A program made the position numbers and the translations under genes. A stretch of 64,000 nucleotides of DNA, from the IMG/VR virus record IMGVR_UViG_3300032236_000463, positions 1 through 64,000 of that record; one strand, 5' to 3'. Below, piece by piece: positions 26,563-34,563 of this stretch; the stretch's first letter is position 1, and each line of letters opens with the position of its first letter. Source of the DNA: a virus. The notes under the pieces were generated by a model. It ran no database searches. It had not been told where the DNA came from and worked only from the letters and a program-made list of their open reading frames with translations.

Positions 26563-27461
26563 TTTCAGCGGAAGCTACAGGCGTTTTGAGCGTCTGTGTG
26601 TACGAGGATGTACCCCCAACCTCTCCTGCCCTTGTACGCCGTTTTAGAGGCATTAAGAGGCAAGGTGAGGACTACTTCAAACGAGTACTAAAAGAACTCC
26701 GAGAGATAGGGTTTATTGCCACAGATATCAGTAAGATTGGTGGCAGGTTTCAGACCGAAAGTTGGGTAACATCTGAGGGTATTGACTACTTACAAGAGCG
26801 GGGTTTTCCCCCTCCCGTAAAGTCCATCACAGGAGAGGGATTTTCCACCCCCCTGTTACAGCAGAGTGAGCTAACTAGTACTAGTTATATAAGTAGCTTA
26901 ATTAGTAAGGAATACACGGGGGGACCCCGTGAAGAAGTTTTCGAGAAAGTAGAATTGGAGGTAGCGGATATGTCATGGGGTGGACTCTTTGAGACCAACG
27001 TCTCTAGCGACAAGTTAGAAGAACGGGCTCAGGCACAGAAGTTTAAGAAAGCCGAATACGATGCGGCTAAAGAAGAAGCACGAACAGAGAAGTTAATCAA
27101 GCGGCAGGATATTCATCCATCACAATGGACGTGTAGCGATGTTGCCTATGAGTTTGGTTCTCGTATCCAAGCCAAGTGGCATATCAAACCCTGGTCAGTT
27201 AGAGGTAGCCGATTTAGTCAGGCTCTGGGTACGTTTAGGAAACAACACGATACCAACGGTGAGATTGAATTAATCCTTCTAGATATGTTTTTTTCTACAG
27301 TCGATTTGGACAAATACGACAACGGCGAAATACTATGGAAGATGTTTATTAAGCGTTCTCCAGATTACCTAACTCAGGCTAGGGGAATGGTTCGTACCGA
27401 AGAACAGTTAGAGGATGCAAAGGCATCTGCTAAGAAGTCACAGGAGTGGTTGTATGAGTAA
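26559..27461 (+). CDS. winged-helix replication-associated protein
   Basis: 300 residues, GTG start overlapping the previous stop by 4 nt. Residues ~1-85 look like a winged helix (RRFRGIKRQGEDYFKRVLKELREIGFIATDI, then a basic beta wing with SEGIDYLQERGF). The middle is a charged linker and the C-terminal ~120 residues are a helical domain with conserved-looking DVAYEFGSRIQAKW and FRKQHD segments. The linked genes are a DnaC-like loader, a helicase and a primase, so an origin-binding or DnaD/O-like primosome role is reasonable. Not proven from sequence. Confidence 0.58.
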   Translation: MISAEATGVLSVCVYEDVPPTSPALVRRFRGIKRQGEDYFKRVLKELREIGFIATDISKIGGRFQTESWVTSEGIDYLQERGFPPPVKSITGEGFSTPLLQQSELTSTSYISSLISKEYTGGPREEVFEKVELEVADMSWGGLFETNVSSDKLEERAQAQKFKKAEYDAAKEEARTEKLIKRQDIHPSQWTCSDVAYEFGSRIQAKWHIKPWSVRGSRFSQALGTFRKQHDTNGEIELILLDMFFSTVDLDKYDNGEILWKMFIKRSPDYLTQARGMVRTEEQLEDAKASAKKSQEWLYE

Positions 27462-27597
27462 CATGAAAGATGAAGCGCTACGTATTGCTGAAGAGCAAGA
27501 GCGCGATAGTCAAATGCGCGCGGCTGGTCTTACCAGAGAAACTATGGATAAGATAAACGCTTATATACGTAACGCCCAGGAGAAGAAGAATGATTAA
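27454..27597 (+). CDS. 47-residue hypothetical protein
   Basis: ATG at 27454, overlapping the preceding gene by 8 nt, with AGGAG about 9 nt upstream. It is a single charged helix-rich peptide (DEALRIAEEQERDSQMRAAGL, DKINAYIRNAQEKK). It overlaps the helicase-loader start by 8 nt. Function unknown; it may be a small primosome accessory. Confidence 0.55.
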   Translation: MSNMKDEALRIAEEQERDSQMRAAGLTRETMDKINAYIRNAQEKKND

Positions 27598-28279
27598 GAC
27601 AGATGAACTTCCTGTACGCAGGCGTTCTTGGGTACAGGTTGCTGGAGTTCCTAAAGCACGTATGGGCTGGGAACTATCAGACTGCAAAGAAATAACCAAA
27701 GGCGATATGTCACTTGCTAAAGCTTGGATTGATAAAGTGCGTGATGGTTCTGTGATTCGTGCCGAAGGAAAGAAAACCTGCGGTAAAGGTTTACTTCTTG
27801 TAGGTGAACCAGGTCATGGTAAAACTACGTTTGCTTTATCCATTATTCAAGAGATGGTTAGGACGTTTCCATTAGATGCTTTTTCAGTAGATACAAATAA
27901 AGCGCTCGTGACTCCATGTTACTTTGCCACATTTAATGATATCATTGACTTAAAAGGTGCTCTAATGGGTGAACATACCGATGAGCAGGAACGTCTGTTC
28001 TTAGGTATGCACGGTGAGTGCAAAGATGATGCTTATAACATACGCGTCTTAGTGATTGATGACGTGGGTAAAGAGCATACATCTGGTACAGGGTGGCAGC
28101 GTTCTATGCTACACCATCTACTACGCACTAGGTTTAATAACGGTTTACCAACTATTATTACTACAAACCTTGCAGTAGACGCTTGGGATGCAGCATATGG
28201 TAACGCCACTGAAAGTTTCATACGTGAGGCTTTTGCAATTATTGAACTACAATCTACCAATGGAGACTTGCGACGATGA
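27590..28279 (+). CDS. DnaC-like AAA+ helicase loader
   Basis: 229 residues. Walker A GEPGHGKTT (residues 72-80), Walker B VLVIDDVG (153-160), then a RSMLHHLLRTRFNNGLPTIITTN sensor-1 region and a C-terminal ESFIREAF arginine-finger-like helix, which is the DnaC/IstB arrangement. It loads the replicative helicase encoded 0.7 kb downstream onto DNA. AGGAGAAGA precedes the ATG. Identification as an AAA+ loader is secure. Confidence 0.88.
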   Translation: MIKTDELPVRRRSWVQVAGVPKARMGWELSDCKEITKGDMSLAKAWIDKVRDGSVIRAEGKKTCGKGLLLVGEPGHGKTTFALSIIQEMVRTFPLDAFSVDTNKALVTPCYFATFNDIIDLKGALMGEHTDEQERLFLGMHGECKDDAYNIRVLVIDDVGKEHTSGTGWQRSMLHHLLRTRFNNGLPTIITTNLAVDAWDAAYGNATESFIREAFAIIELQSTNGDLRR

Positions 28280-28290
28280 TGGAGGGTACA

Positions 28291-28587
28291 ATGAAAGACA
28301 CACGTGTAGTACAGATGTTCCTTAGCCAATCTATGGAGCCAGGTCCTGGAATCTACGAAGTAAGCACTACAAAGGATAAAGAATTTATTTGTACGTGCCC
28401 AGGGTTCAATGGTAGAAGTACTTGTAAACATGTAAAGTTTGTAAAAGCTCGTGTTGATAGTAACAAGGGAACTTACCCATTAGAGATATCAACTCGCTGT
28501 ACCCCAGAGGATGCTGATAAAGCACAGGAGTCAGCAGAGGCTTTTCGTAACTTTATTATTAAGTACGGAAAAATAGAGGTCTGTTAA
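28291..28587 (+). CDS. SWIM zinc-finger protein
   Basis: 98 residues from ATG 28291, chosen because GGAGG at 28281-28285 is correctly spaced; two earlier in-frame ATGs (28276, 28279) overlap the loader stop. The SWIM signature C-x-C-x8-C-x-H is present (FICTCPGFNGRSTCKHVKFV). SWIM domains bind zinc and mediate DNA or protein contacts in recombination and ATPase complexes. Its place between helicase loader and helicase suggests a replication accessory role. Confidence 0.75.
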   Translation: MKDTRVVQMFLSQSMEPGPGIYEVSTTKDKEFICTCPGFNGRSTCKHVKFVKARVDSNKGTYPLEISTRCTPEDADKAQESAEAFRNFIIKYGKIEVC

Positions 28588-28589
28588 AA

Positions 28590-28985
28590 ATGTACAAAGG
28601 GGATATTAGTAACAACGCACCAAAACGTGTGTTAGTTGCTGAGGAACTTGTGTTTGTAAAAAAGCAGCACATAGAGAAGAAGTTTAAGTTCTTCCCAGTT
28701 GTTAAGACAGAGCACCAGTATGACAAATTTATGCTTAATAAGTTATACCAGTTTACTACTAACCGAATGGTTACTTTAGAACTGGTATCTTTTGAGCACG
28801 ATTATGCTGAACTAGAAATCATGTACAACGAATTAGATAGGGCTGGGCTAAACCCATTCCGAGGATTCGCATACTATAAATCACCACAGAAGTTAGTGGC
28901 AGACCTGCCATACAGACCAGAAGTAATCGGAGTACTTGACCCAGAGAACCAATTGATGTATGGTCACTGGGGCATAGACCTTTAA
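28590..28985 (+). CDS. hypothetical protein in primosome operon
   Basis: 131 residues, mixed alpha/beta, no cysteines and no membrane segment. Recognisable stretches are a VTLELVSFEHDYAELEI strand-helix and a C-terminal LDPENQLMYGHWGIDL tail. It lies between the SWIM gene and the DnaB-like helicase with 2- and 8-nt gaps, so it is cotranscribed with the replication genes. No family recognised. Confidence 0.55.
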   Translation: MYKGDISNNAPKRVLVAEELVFVKKQHIEKKFKFFPVVKTEHQYDKFMLNKLYQFTTNRMVTLELVSFEHDYAELEIMYNELDRAGLNPFRGFAYYKSPQKLVADLPYRPEVIGVLDPENQLMYGHWGIDL

Positions 28986-28993
28986 GGAATAAT

Positions 28994-30223
28994 ATGAATT
29001 ACGAAACAGAATTAATTAATCGGGCTATACAAGACCAAGATTTAACACCAATGTTTGAACGCGGTGTTCAAGATGATTGGTTTACCAATGCGTTAGAGCA
29101 AAGGATTTGGCAGTTCTTATGTGAGCATAACTCTAAGTACGGGCAGTTGCCTAGTATGGATGTGCTTACTGATAACTTCCCTACCTATACTTTCCGACCT
29201 GTAACAGACAATCCATTTTTCTTAATTGACCAGATTGTCGAATCAAAGAAAAAAGCTGTAGTGCATGACTTCATGCGTACTGCCATTGAAGATATTGAAC
29301 AGCGCAAGGACTACAGTGCCGCAGTTGAAAGTATCCAAGTAGGTCTCAGCGCGTTACAGGGTAACGGTCTTTCTGGTTCATCAGACCTAGACCTAACTAA
29401 AGATGCAGAGAAGCGCTGGGAAGAATACCTTGAGCGCAAGAGCTTGCCTAATGGTCTACGTGGTATCCCTACAGGATTTGCTACTATTGATGCGGCAACT
29501 AGTGGGCTACAAAAAGGTCAGTTGATTGTTGTAGTTGCTCCACCTAAAACAGGTAAGTCAACTCTTGCTATGCAAATTGCTAACAACGTCCATCTTTCTG
29601 GATACTCTCCAGTATTCCAGTCTTTTGAGATGTTGAACTCTGAACAGGCTACTCGATACGACTCTATGCGTGCCCGAGTATCTCACCATAGACTAGCAAC
29701 AGGAACACTTACACCAGAAGAAGAGACGCGATACCAAGCAAAGTTGAAGAGCATATCTAAAATGGATACTAGGTTCTGGCTTACCGAGTCGTCTAACGCG
29801 TTAACTGTAAGTGGCATTTCTAATAAGATTCAGTCACTAAGACCAGATGTACTGTTTCTAGACGGTGTATACCTTATGAAGGACGAGCAGTCTGGTGAGG
29901 CTAATACCCCGCTTGCTCTAACTAATATTACCCGTTCATTGAAGCGTCTTGCTCAAACTGCTGAAATTCCTATTGTGGTTTCTACGCAGGCTCTGAAGTG
30001 GAAGATGAACAAGGGTCAGGTAACTGCGGACTCTGTTGGTTATTCCTCATCTTTCTTGCAGGATGCTGACGTGTTGTTTGGTCTACAACGTGAGGACGAG
30101 AACGTAGATGATATGCGTATCCTTAAGGTCCTTGCCAGCCGTAACTGTGGACCTATGGAAGTATCTATGGTATGGGATTGGAACACTGGTGACTTCCGAG
30201 AGATTAGTGGAGATGATTACTAA
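28994..30223 (+). CDS. replicative DNA helicase, DnaB-like
   Basis: 409 residues. An N-terminal helical primase-interaction domain (1-120), then GIPTGFATIDAATSGLQKGQLIVV leading into Walker A PPKTGKST (183-190), Walker B region DVLFLDGVYLM (~285) and a Gln sensor in IPIVVSTQALK. This is the RecA-fold core of DnaB helicases. It unwinds the fork in the 5'-3' direction with the loader and primase encoded beside it. It is slightly shorter than bacterial DnaB, as usual for phage. The stop overlaps the primase start. Confidence 0.9.
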   Translation: MNYETELINRAIQDQDLTPMFERGVQDDWFTNALEQRIWQFLCEHNSKYGQLPSMDVLTDNFPTYTFRPVTDNPFFLIDQIVESKKKAVVHDFMRTAIEDIEQRKDYSAAVESIQVGLSALQGNGLSGSSDLDLTKDAEKRWEEYLERKSLPNGLRGIPTGFATIDAATSGLQKGQLIVVVAPPKTGKSTLAMQIANNVHLSGYSPVFQSFEMLNSEQATRYDSMRARVSHHRLATGTLTPEEETRYQAKLKSISKMDTRFWLTESSNALTVSGISNKIQSLRPDVLFLDGVYLMKDEQSGEANTPLALTNITRSLKRLAQTAEIPIVVSTQALKWKMNKGQVTADSVGYSSSFLQDADVLFGLQREDENVDDMRILKVLASRNCGPMEVSMVWDWNTGDFREISGDDY

Positions 30224-31170
30224 TGAAGGTTGAGGAGATGGAAGGCGTACTTGACCGTTTAGGTGTTGAGTACGTTGGCTCACGAGGAGATGAGATTCAA
30301 GGTTACTGCCCAGGACATGAAGCTCGCACAGGTAAGGTGGACCGCAATCCTTCTTGGTATATCAATTCTGAAACAGGTGCACATATTTGTTTCTCCTGCC
30401 AGTTCAAAGGAAGCCTGCAGTCTCTAGTCAGTTACCTAAATGGTTTTGAAACTTTAGACGAAGCCAAAGAGTGGATAAACGTAGGAGGAGAACTTAGCGA
30501 AGCGCTTGAGCGTGCTCTTACTAAAAAGAAAGAAGTGTTTGAGGAACTGGTATATGTATCAGAAGCAACTCTTGCTGCTTTCGTAGAGCCTCCGTCTCAC
30601 GCACTACGCTCACGTGGTCTAACCCAGGATGCAGCGTACCTGCATGAAATTCTGTGGGATAGTTTACGAGACAACTGGATTATTCCAATACGAGACCCAG
30701 AGAGTAAGAAGTTAATGGGGTGGCAGGAAAAAGGTTTTGTAGGCAGATACTTCAGAAACCAGCCACAGGGTATGCAAAAGAGCCTATCTTTATTTGGGTA
30801 TGACAAGTACACAGGTGGGGATATGATTTTGGTTGAGTCTCCTTTAGATGTAGTTCGACTGGAGTCTGTAGGTATATCTGGTGGTGTCGCTAGTTTTGGT
30901 ACATCTGTATCAGAGGAACAGATTAAACTATTAAAGTCTGCAGATAGAGTCATAATTGCAATGGACAATGACCAACCTGGTCAATACGCATCCTCTCAGG
31001 TACTAATTAACTTGTTAGATATAGAGAAAGACGCATGGTTCTTTAACTACGGAGAGTCAGATGTAAAGGATGTTGGAGCCATGAGTAGACAAGAAATATT
31101 AAATGGTATAGACTCGGCAGTGCACTCTATCCGCTACTCATTATGGGGACAGAGCGTAAGCTCTAACTAA
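30223..31170 (+). CDS. DNA primase, DnaG-like (CHC2 + Toprim)
   Basis: 315 residues. N-terminal zinc ribbon C29-x2-H32 ... C56-x2-C59 matches the CHC2-type primase zinc motif. Toprim core: Glu205 in MILVESPLDVVRLESVG and the D-x-D of IIAMDNDQPGQ (Asp248/Asp250). There is no helicase domain, consistent with a separate DnaB. It makes RNA primers for lagging-strand synthesis. TAATG coupling to the helicase gene. Secure. Confidence 0.9.
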   Translation: MKVEEMEGVLDRLGVEYVGSRGDEIQGYCPGHEARTGKVDRNPSWYINSETGAHICFSCQFKGSLQSLVSYLNGFETLDEAKEWINVGGELSEALERALTKKKEVFEELVYVSEATLAAFVEPPSHALRSRGLTQDAAYLHEILWDSLRDNWIIPIRDPESKKLMGWQEKGFVGRYFRNQPQGMQKSLSLFGYDKYTGGDMILVESPLDVVRLESVGISGGVASFGTSVSEEQIKLLKSADRVIIAMDNDQPGQYASSQVLINLLDIEKDAWFFNYGESDVKDVGAMSRQEILNGIDSAVHSIRYSLWGQSVSSN

Positions 31171-31188
31171 AATCTATTAGGAGATAAA

Positions 31189-31599
31189 ATGGCATTGCCA
31201 ATTAAGAATGGACACATTGGAACACCTTACGGTAAACCAGGTGCTATCTGGATGGCAGGACACCACCAAGGAGTAGACTTCCCTACCCCTGTTGGCACAC
31301 CTGTACTTGCAGCAGCAGATGGAACTGTGATTGGAGTCGGTCAGTGCTGGGGACCTAACTTCGGTAACCACCAGGTCATCGTTAAGCACGTAGTTGAAAA
31401 GCGAGCCTTCTACACTATCTACGCACACTGCTCTTCTGACTTTGTAAAGGTCGGAGAAGAAGTAAAGAAGGGTCAGAAGATTGCCCTTTCTGGTGCTGAG
31501 GGTCACGTTACTGGACCGCACTTACATTTCGAAGCACATACTGTATCGCACTGGGATACTAAGACTGACGTTAACCCGCAGCCTTTGCTAGACGCATAG
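31189..31599 (+). CDS. M23-family (LytM) peptidase, endolysin candidate
   Basis: 136 residues, AGGAGA upstream. Full M23 signature: H26-x3-D30 (HHQGVDF), the His80 of TIYAHCSS, and H-x-H in GPHLHFE (His111/His113). The protein is a bare catalytic domain with no signal peptide and no recognisable cell-wall-binding domain, so it would need a holin or other route to reach peptidoglycan. It is embedded between primase and a SNF2 helicase, away from the other lytic gene. It would cleave peptide cross-links in the host wall. Confidence 0.85.
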   Translation: MALPIKNGHIGTPYGKPGAIWMAGHHQGVDFPTPVGTPVLAAADGTVIGVGQCWGPNFGNHQVIVKHVVEKRAFYTIYAHCSSDFVKVGEEVKKGQKIALSGAEGHVTGPHLHFEAHTVSHWDTKTDVNPQPLLDA

Positions 31600-31600
31600 T

Positions 31601-33187
31601 ATGTTCACAGGTACGCTATTCCCGTACCAAGTCGAAGCCGTGGAGCGTATGTGCGAGCAACAAAAAATGCTCGTAGCATACGACCTCGGTCTCGGCAAAA
31701 CTGTTCTAACCATAGCCGCGTTAGAACGGTTAATGGATGAGGGGAAAATAAAAGAACCAGGGCTTATCGTTTGCCTGTCCAGTTTAAAATACCAGTGGGC
31801 TAATTCTATTGATAAGTTTACTGACAATACATCAGTCCCACTAGTCATTGACGGAACCCCCAAGCAACGTCAGGCTCAATATGCTCAGGCTATGGACTGG
31901 CATAATACTCAAGTTGATTACGTCATTATGAACTACGAACAAATAGTTAATGACTGGGAGTATGTAAAGAAACTTCCACGCGGATTTGTTGTACTAGACG
32001 AAGCGACCGCTATTAAATCTTTTAGGTCTAAACGCTCAAAGCAAGTAAAGAAGCTATCTGATTCACCATTTAAGTTTGCTCTAACTGGTACTCCAATTGA
32101 AAATGGCAAGCCAGAAGAGTTGTACTCAATCATGCAGTTTGTAGATAAGGAGGTGCTAGGGCGCTTTGACATTTTTGACTCAGCATTTATTGTCCGTAAT
32201 ACTTGGGGCGGTGTTGATAGGTATAGAAATTTACCTACGCTACATACAAAAATGAAAGAGGCTTCCGTAAGGAAGTCACAGAAAGACCCAGATGTAGCAC
32301 CCTACTTACCAGAGTCTATTCATAAAGACCCACTGCTCGTATACTTAGACCGAAAGTCAGCAAAACTATACAAGAAAATAGCTAACGACCTGATACAGGA
32401 CCTAGATGCTGCTCAGGACCTATTTGGCAAATCTTTTAATCTGTTATCTCATTACGGCTATGCGTCTAGCAATGGCGGACAAGCAGATGAGGTACGTGGG
32501 GCAATCATGTCTAAGGTTGGTTGCCTTAAAATGCTATGCTCCCACCCAGACCTGGTAAAGATTAGCGCAAATAAATTTAAGAATATGACTGGCGATGGTT
32601 CATCTTACGCTTACGAACTTCTAGATGGGGGACACCTAGATGGTGTAAACTCTGCTAATAAGTTTGATACTTTAATTGAATATGTAAAAGACTTCTTGTC
32701 ACAACGAGAAGATAACAAAGTCGTTATCTTTGCTACGTATGTAGATATGGTTGACCTAATACAGAAAGCATTAGGTGAGGATATAGCCAAAACATATACT
32801 GGCAGACTAGATGCAAAGACTAAAGAGGAGAATAAAATTGCTTTCAACACTGATTCATCGGTACGGGTTTTGGTCAGTAGCGATGCTGGTGGTTATGGTG
32901 TGGACCTTCCTGCCGCTAATCTGCTGGTTAATTATGATTTACCTTGGTCGTCAGGTCTTGCGGTACAAAGAAATGGACGAATCAAACGAGCCTCCAGTAC
33001 CTGGGAAACAATTGTAATTCAAGATATATTGGTAGCCAATTCTATTGAAGAGCGCCAACATGCTTCACTACAGCAAAAAAGTTCTGTGGCTAGTGCGGTT
33101 ATTGATGGTGAAGGTATAGATGATAAAGGTGGGGTTGAACTAAATCTCGGTACTTTACGTCAGTTCATACTATCTTCTTCAGTTTAA
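31601..33187 (+). CDS. SNF2-family DNA helicase/translocase
   Basis: 528 residues. Motif I DLGLGKT (28-34), motif II DEAT (133-136), motif III ALTGTPIENG, motif IV KVVIFATYVDM, motif V/VI LVSSDAGGYGVDLPAANLLVNYDLPW and QRNGRIKRA. This is a complete SF2/SNF2 core without extra domains. In phages such proteins remodel protein-DNA complexes or help recombination and replication initiation. The M23 gene ends 1 nt before this ATG, so the two are cotranscribed. Confidence 0.88.
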   Translation: MFTGTLFPYQVEAVERMCEQQKMLVAYDLGLGKTVLTIAALERLMDEGKIKEPGLIVCLSSLKYQWANSIDKFTDNTSVPLVIDGTPKQRQAQYAQAMDWHNTQVDYVIMNYEQIVNDWEYVKKLPRGFVVLDEATAIKSFRSKRSKQVKKLSDSPFKFALTGTPIENGKPEELYSIMQFVDKEVLGRFDIFDSAFIVRNTWGGVDRYRNLPTLHTKMKEASVRKSQKDPDVAPYLPESIHKDPLLVYLDRKSAKLYKKIANDLIQDLDAAQDLFGKSFNLLSHYGYASSNGGQADEVRGAIMSKVGCLKMLCSHPDLVKISANKFKNMTGDGSSYAYELLDGGHLDGVNSANKFDTLIEYVKDFLSQREDNKVVIFATYVDMVDLIQKALGEDIAKTYTGRLDAKTKEENKIAFNTDSSVRVLVSSDAGGYGVDLPAANLLVNYDLPWSSGLAVQRNGRIKRASSTWETIVIQDILVANSIEERQHASLQQKSSVASAVIDGEGIDDKGGVELNLGTLRQFILSSSV

Positions 33188-33229
33188 GTCAGGTTGAACT
33201 CTCCCTAATTATTTGATAGGGTGGAGTTA

Positions 33230-33688
33230 ATGTTAGACAAAACCAAACGTCTGACCACCGCTATAGCGCTTCTTACTAGCTTGCTAGTATCGCTACCTAT
33301 AGCCCAGGGTCAGGCTAACGCTAATGCGAAACAGACGAAATGCAGGACGCAAACCGCGTCAAGAACGTACGCTCGTGTACCGTATGCTTCTCCAGAATAT
33401 AATAAACGGTTAGCCCAAACAATCATGGTGGCTAAATACGACTGGTGTGGTGGTCAATATACTTGTCTACACACTCTATGGACTAATGAGAGTGGCTGGC
33501 AGGTTACCGCACATAACCCATCGTCAGGTGCTCACGGAATACCACAGGCACTACCAGGAACTAAAATGGGTACGGGTTGGAAATCTAATCCTTCCGTTCA
33601 AGTTAGATGGGGTCTAAAGTATATTAAAATAAGGTACGGAACACCGTGCCAGGCTCTCCAATTTTGGAATAGCCACAACTGGTATTAG
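33230..33688 (+). CDS. secreted lysozyme-like (transglycosylase-fold) protein
   Basis: 152 residues from ATG 33230, preceded by GGTGGAG; a GTG at 33221 overlaps that site. Residues 1-31 are a Sec signal peptide: KTKR, a hydrophobic core (AIALLTSLLVSLPIA), then an AQGQANA cleavage region. The mature part has Glu87 in TLWTNESGWQVTAHN and AHGIPQALPGTKM, the pattern of actinobacterial aggregation-promoting-factor/lysozyme-like domains. It would cut glycan strands from outside the membrane. Two tRNAs follow immediately. Good identification of fold; role in lysis versus entry is unclear. Confidence 0.8.
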   Translation: MLDKTKRLTTAIALLTSLLVSLPIAQGQANANAKQTKCRTQTASRTYARVPYASPEYNKRLAQTIMVAKYDWCGGQYTCLHTLWTNESGWQVTAHNPSSGAHGIPQALPGTKMGTGWKSNPSVQVRWGLKYIKIRYGTPCQALQFWNSHNWY

Positions 33689-33701
33689 AATAGGAATACC
33701 A

Positions 33702-33776
33702 TCCCGCTTAGCTCAACGGCAGAGCAGCCGACTGTTAATCGGCAGGTTATTGGTTCGAATCCACTAGCGGGAGCCA
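33702..33776 (+). tRNA. tRNA-Asn (anticodon GTT), CCA encoded
   Basis: Acceptor stem tcccgct/agcggga, D stem gctc..gagc, anticodon stem gccga/tcggc with loop CTGTTAA (GTT at 33734-33736), T loop TTCGAAT, discriminator G and an encoded CCA at 33774-33776. The T stem has one mismatch. Probably functional. Confidence 0.9.
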
Positions 33777-33777
33777 A

Positions 33778-33850
33778 GCCCCCTTAGCTCAGGGGATAGA
33801 GCAGCAGGTTTCTACCCTGCGTGTCGCTGGTTCGAATCCAGCAGGGGGTA
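33778..33850 (+). tRNA. tRNA-Arg (anticodon TCT)
   Basis: Acceptor gccccct/agggggt (first pair G-U), anticodon stem gcagg/cctgc with loop TTTCTAC (TCT at 33811-33813), T arm gctgg-TTCGAAT-ccagc. No encoded CCA. It reads AGA codons, which are common in this phage. It is one base from the tRNA-Asn, so both come from one transcript. Confidence 0.9.
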
Positions 33851-33854
33851 CGAT

Positions 33855-33882
33855 TTGCGCGTTGCTAATTGTGTGCTATGCT
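33855..33882 (+). promoter_or_regulatory. candidate promoter after the tRNAs
   Basis: TTGCGC (33855-33860), 16-nt spacer, extended -10 TGC-TATGCT (TATGCT at 33877-33882), about 25 nt before the ribosome binding site of the DUF732-like gene. The -35 match is weak and the -10 is moderate. Confidence 0.35.
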
Positions 33883-33913
33883 GTACCTACACCCTATAAC
33901 AATAAGGAAAAAT

Positions 33914-34345
33914 ATGAATAAGACTGTAAAACAAATCAGTATGGTACTCGTAGGCTTTGTTATCGTAGTATTTCTCGTTGGAAATTTAAGTTCAGATAGC
34001 AAATCATCCAGCGCACCAGATACTGCAGTAACTACTGCTCCTCCAGTGGATACCTATGTACCACCTACTCCTAAAGAGCAGTTCCTATCTGATGTTAACT
34101 CACTTAATGACCCAATCATTGCCCAAACATCTGACTCTGAATTATGGTCTCTTGCTACCAATACTTGTAATGCTCTAGACCAAGGTAACTCAGTAACTGA
34201 TTTGATTAATTACTTGGCTAATAGCGGTGCTATGACTAACGATAACGCAAAGTCAATTGGTGAAGTAATTGGTGCTTCCGTTAAAGATGTTTGCCCATCC
34301 CACTTATCAGAACTACAGGATTATATTAACCAATACGGTTCATAA
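33914..34345 (+). CDS. membrane-anchored DUF732-like protein
   Basis: 143 residues from ATG 33914 (AAGGAA upstream). One N-terminal membrane helix (ISMVLVGFVIVVFLVGNL, residues ~8-25), a Ser/Pro/Thr linker, then a ~75-residue helical domain with two cysteines (NTCNALDQG and KDVCPSHL) and an FLSDVNSL start. The spacing matches DUF732, a secreted or anchored domain known mainly from Actinobacteria. Topology is N-in, C-out. The function of the family is unknown; in a phage it might alter the host surface or exclude superinfection (inference). Confidence 0.62.
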   Translation: MNKTVKQISMVLVGFVIVVFLVGNLSSDSKSSSAPDTAVTTAPPVDTYVPPTPKEQFLSDVNSLNDPIIAQTSDSELWSLATNTCNALDQGNSVTDLINYLANSGAMTNDNAKSIGEVIGASVKDVCPSHLSELQDYINQYGS

Positions 34346-34350
34346 TCGGG

Positions 34351-34356
34351 TATAAT
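34351..34356 (+). promoter_or_regulatory. -10 box of a leaderless promoter
   Basis: A perfect TATAAT ends 7 nt before the ATG at 34364, so transcription should begin at or next to the start codon. No Shine-Dalgarno sequence precedes the ATG. The -35 region is weak. Confidence 0.6.
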
Positions 34357-34363
34357 TACACCT

Positions 34364-34522
34364 ATGCCCAATGCACCGAAAACACCAACTCGTACTATCA
34401 GAGTCGATGATGAACTATGGCGGACTGTCCAAGCGAAAGCCGCGTCAGAGGGAATCACTGTAACCAGTATCATAATTGATGCTCTTCTAGCCTATTTGAC
34501 ACCCAAGGTTGACACCGAATAG
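34364..34522 (+). CDS. ribbon-helix-helix (CopG-like) DNA-binding protein
   Basis: 52 residues. TRTIRVDDELWRTVQAKAASEGITVTSIIIDALLAYL is a textbook ribbon-helix-helix: a beta strand (TIRV), helix A, a Gly-containing turn, and helix B. Such proteins dimerise and repress promoters. It is expressed from a leaderless promoter, and the strong promoter for the next operon lies inside its 3' end, so it could regulate that promoter. The fold is clear and the target is inferred. Confidence 0.75.
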   Translation: MPNAPKTPTRTIRVDDELWRTVQAKAASEGITVTSIIIDALLAYLTPKVDTE

Positions 34523-34537
34523 ATTAGTGTGTAGCAT
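34509..34537 (+). promoter_or_regulatory. strong sigma70-type promoter
   Basis: Consensus TTGACA (34509-34514), exact 17-nt spacer, TAGCAT (34532-34537). A predicted start near 34544 gives a ~20-nt leader containing AAGGGGG before ATG 34564. It drives the DNA-metabolism operon. Confidence 0.68.
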
Positions 34538-34563
34538 CACTGCTATACATTAAGGGGGTCCAA

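Noticed and set aside
33221-33229. GTG start for the secreted lysozyme-like gene
   Set aside because: The GTG is part of the GGTGGAG ribosome binding site of the downstream ATG, which gives a proper signal peptide.
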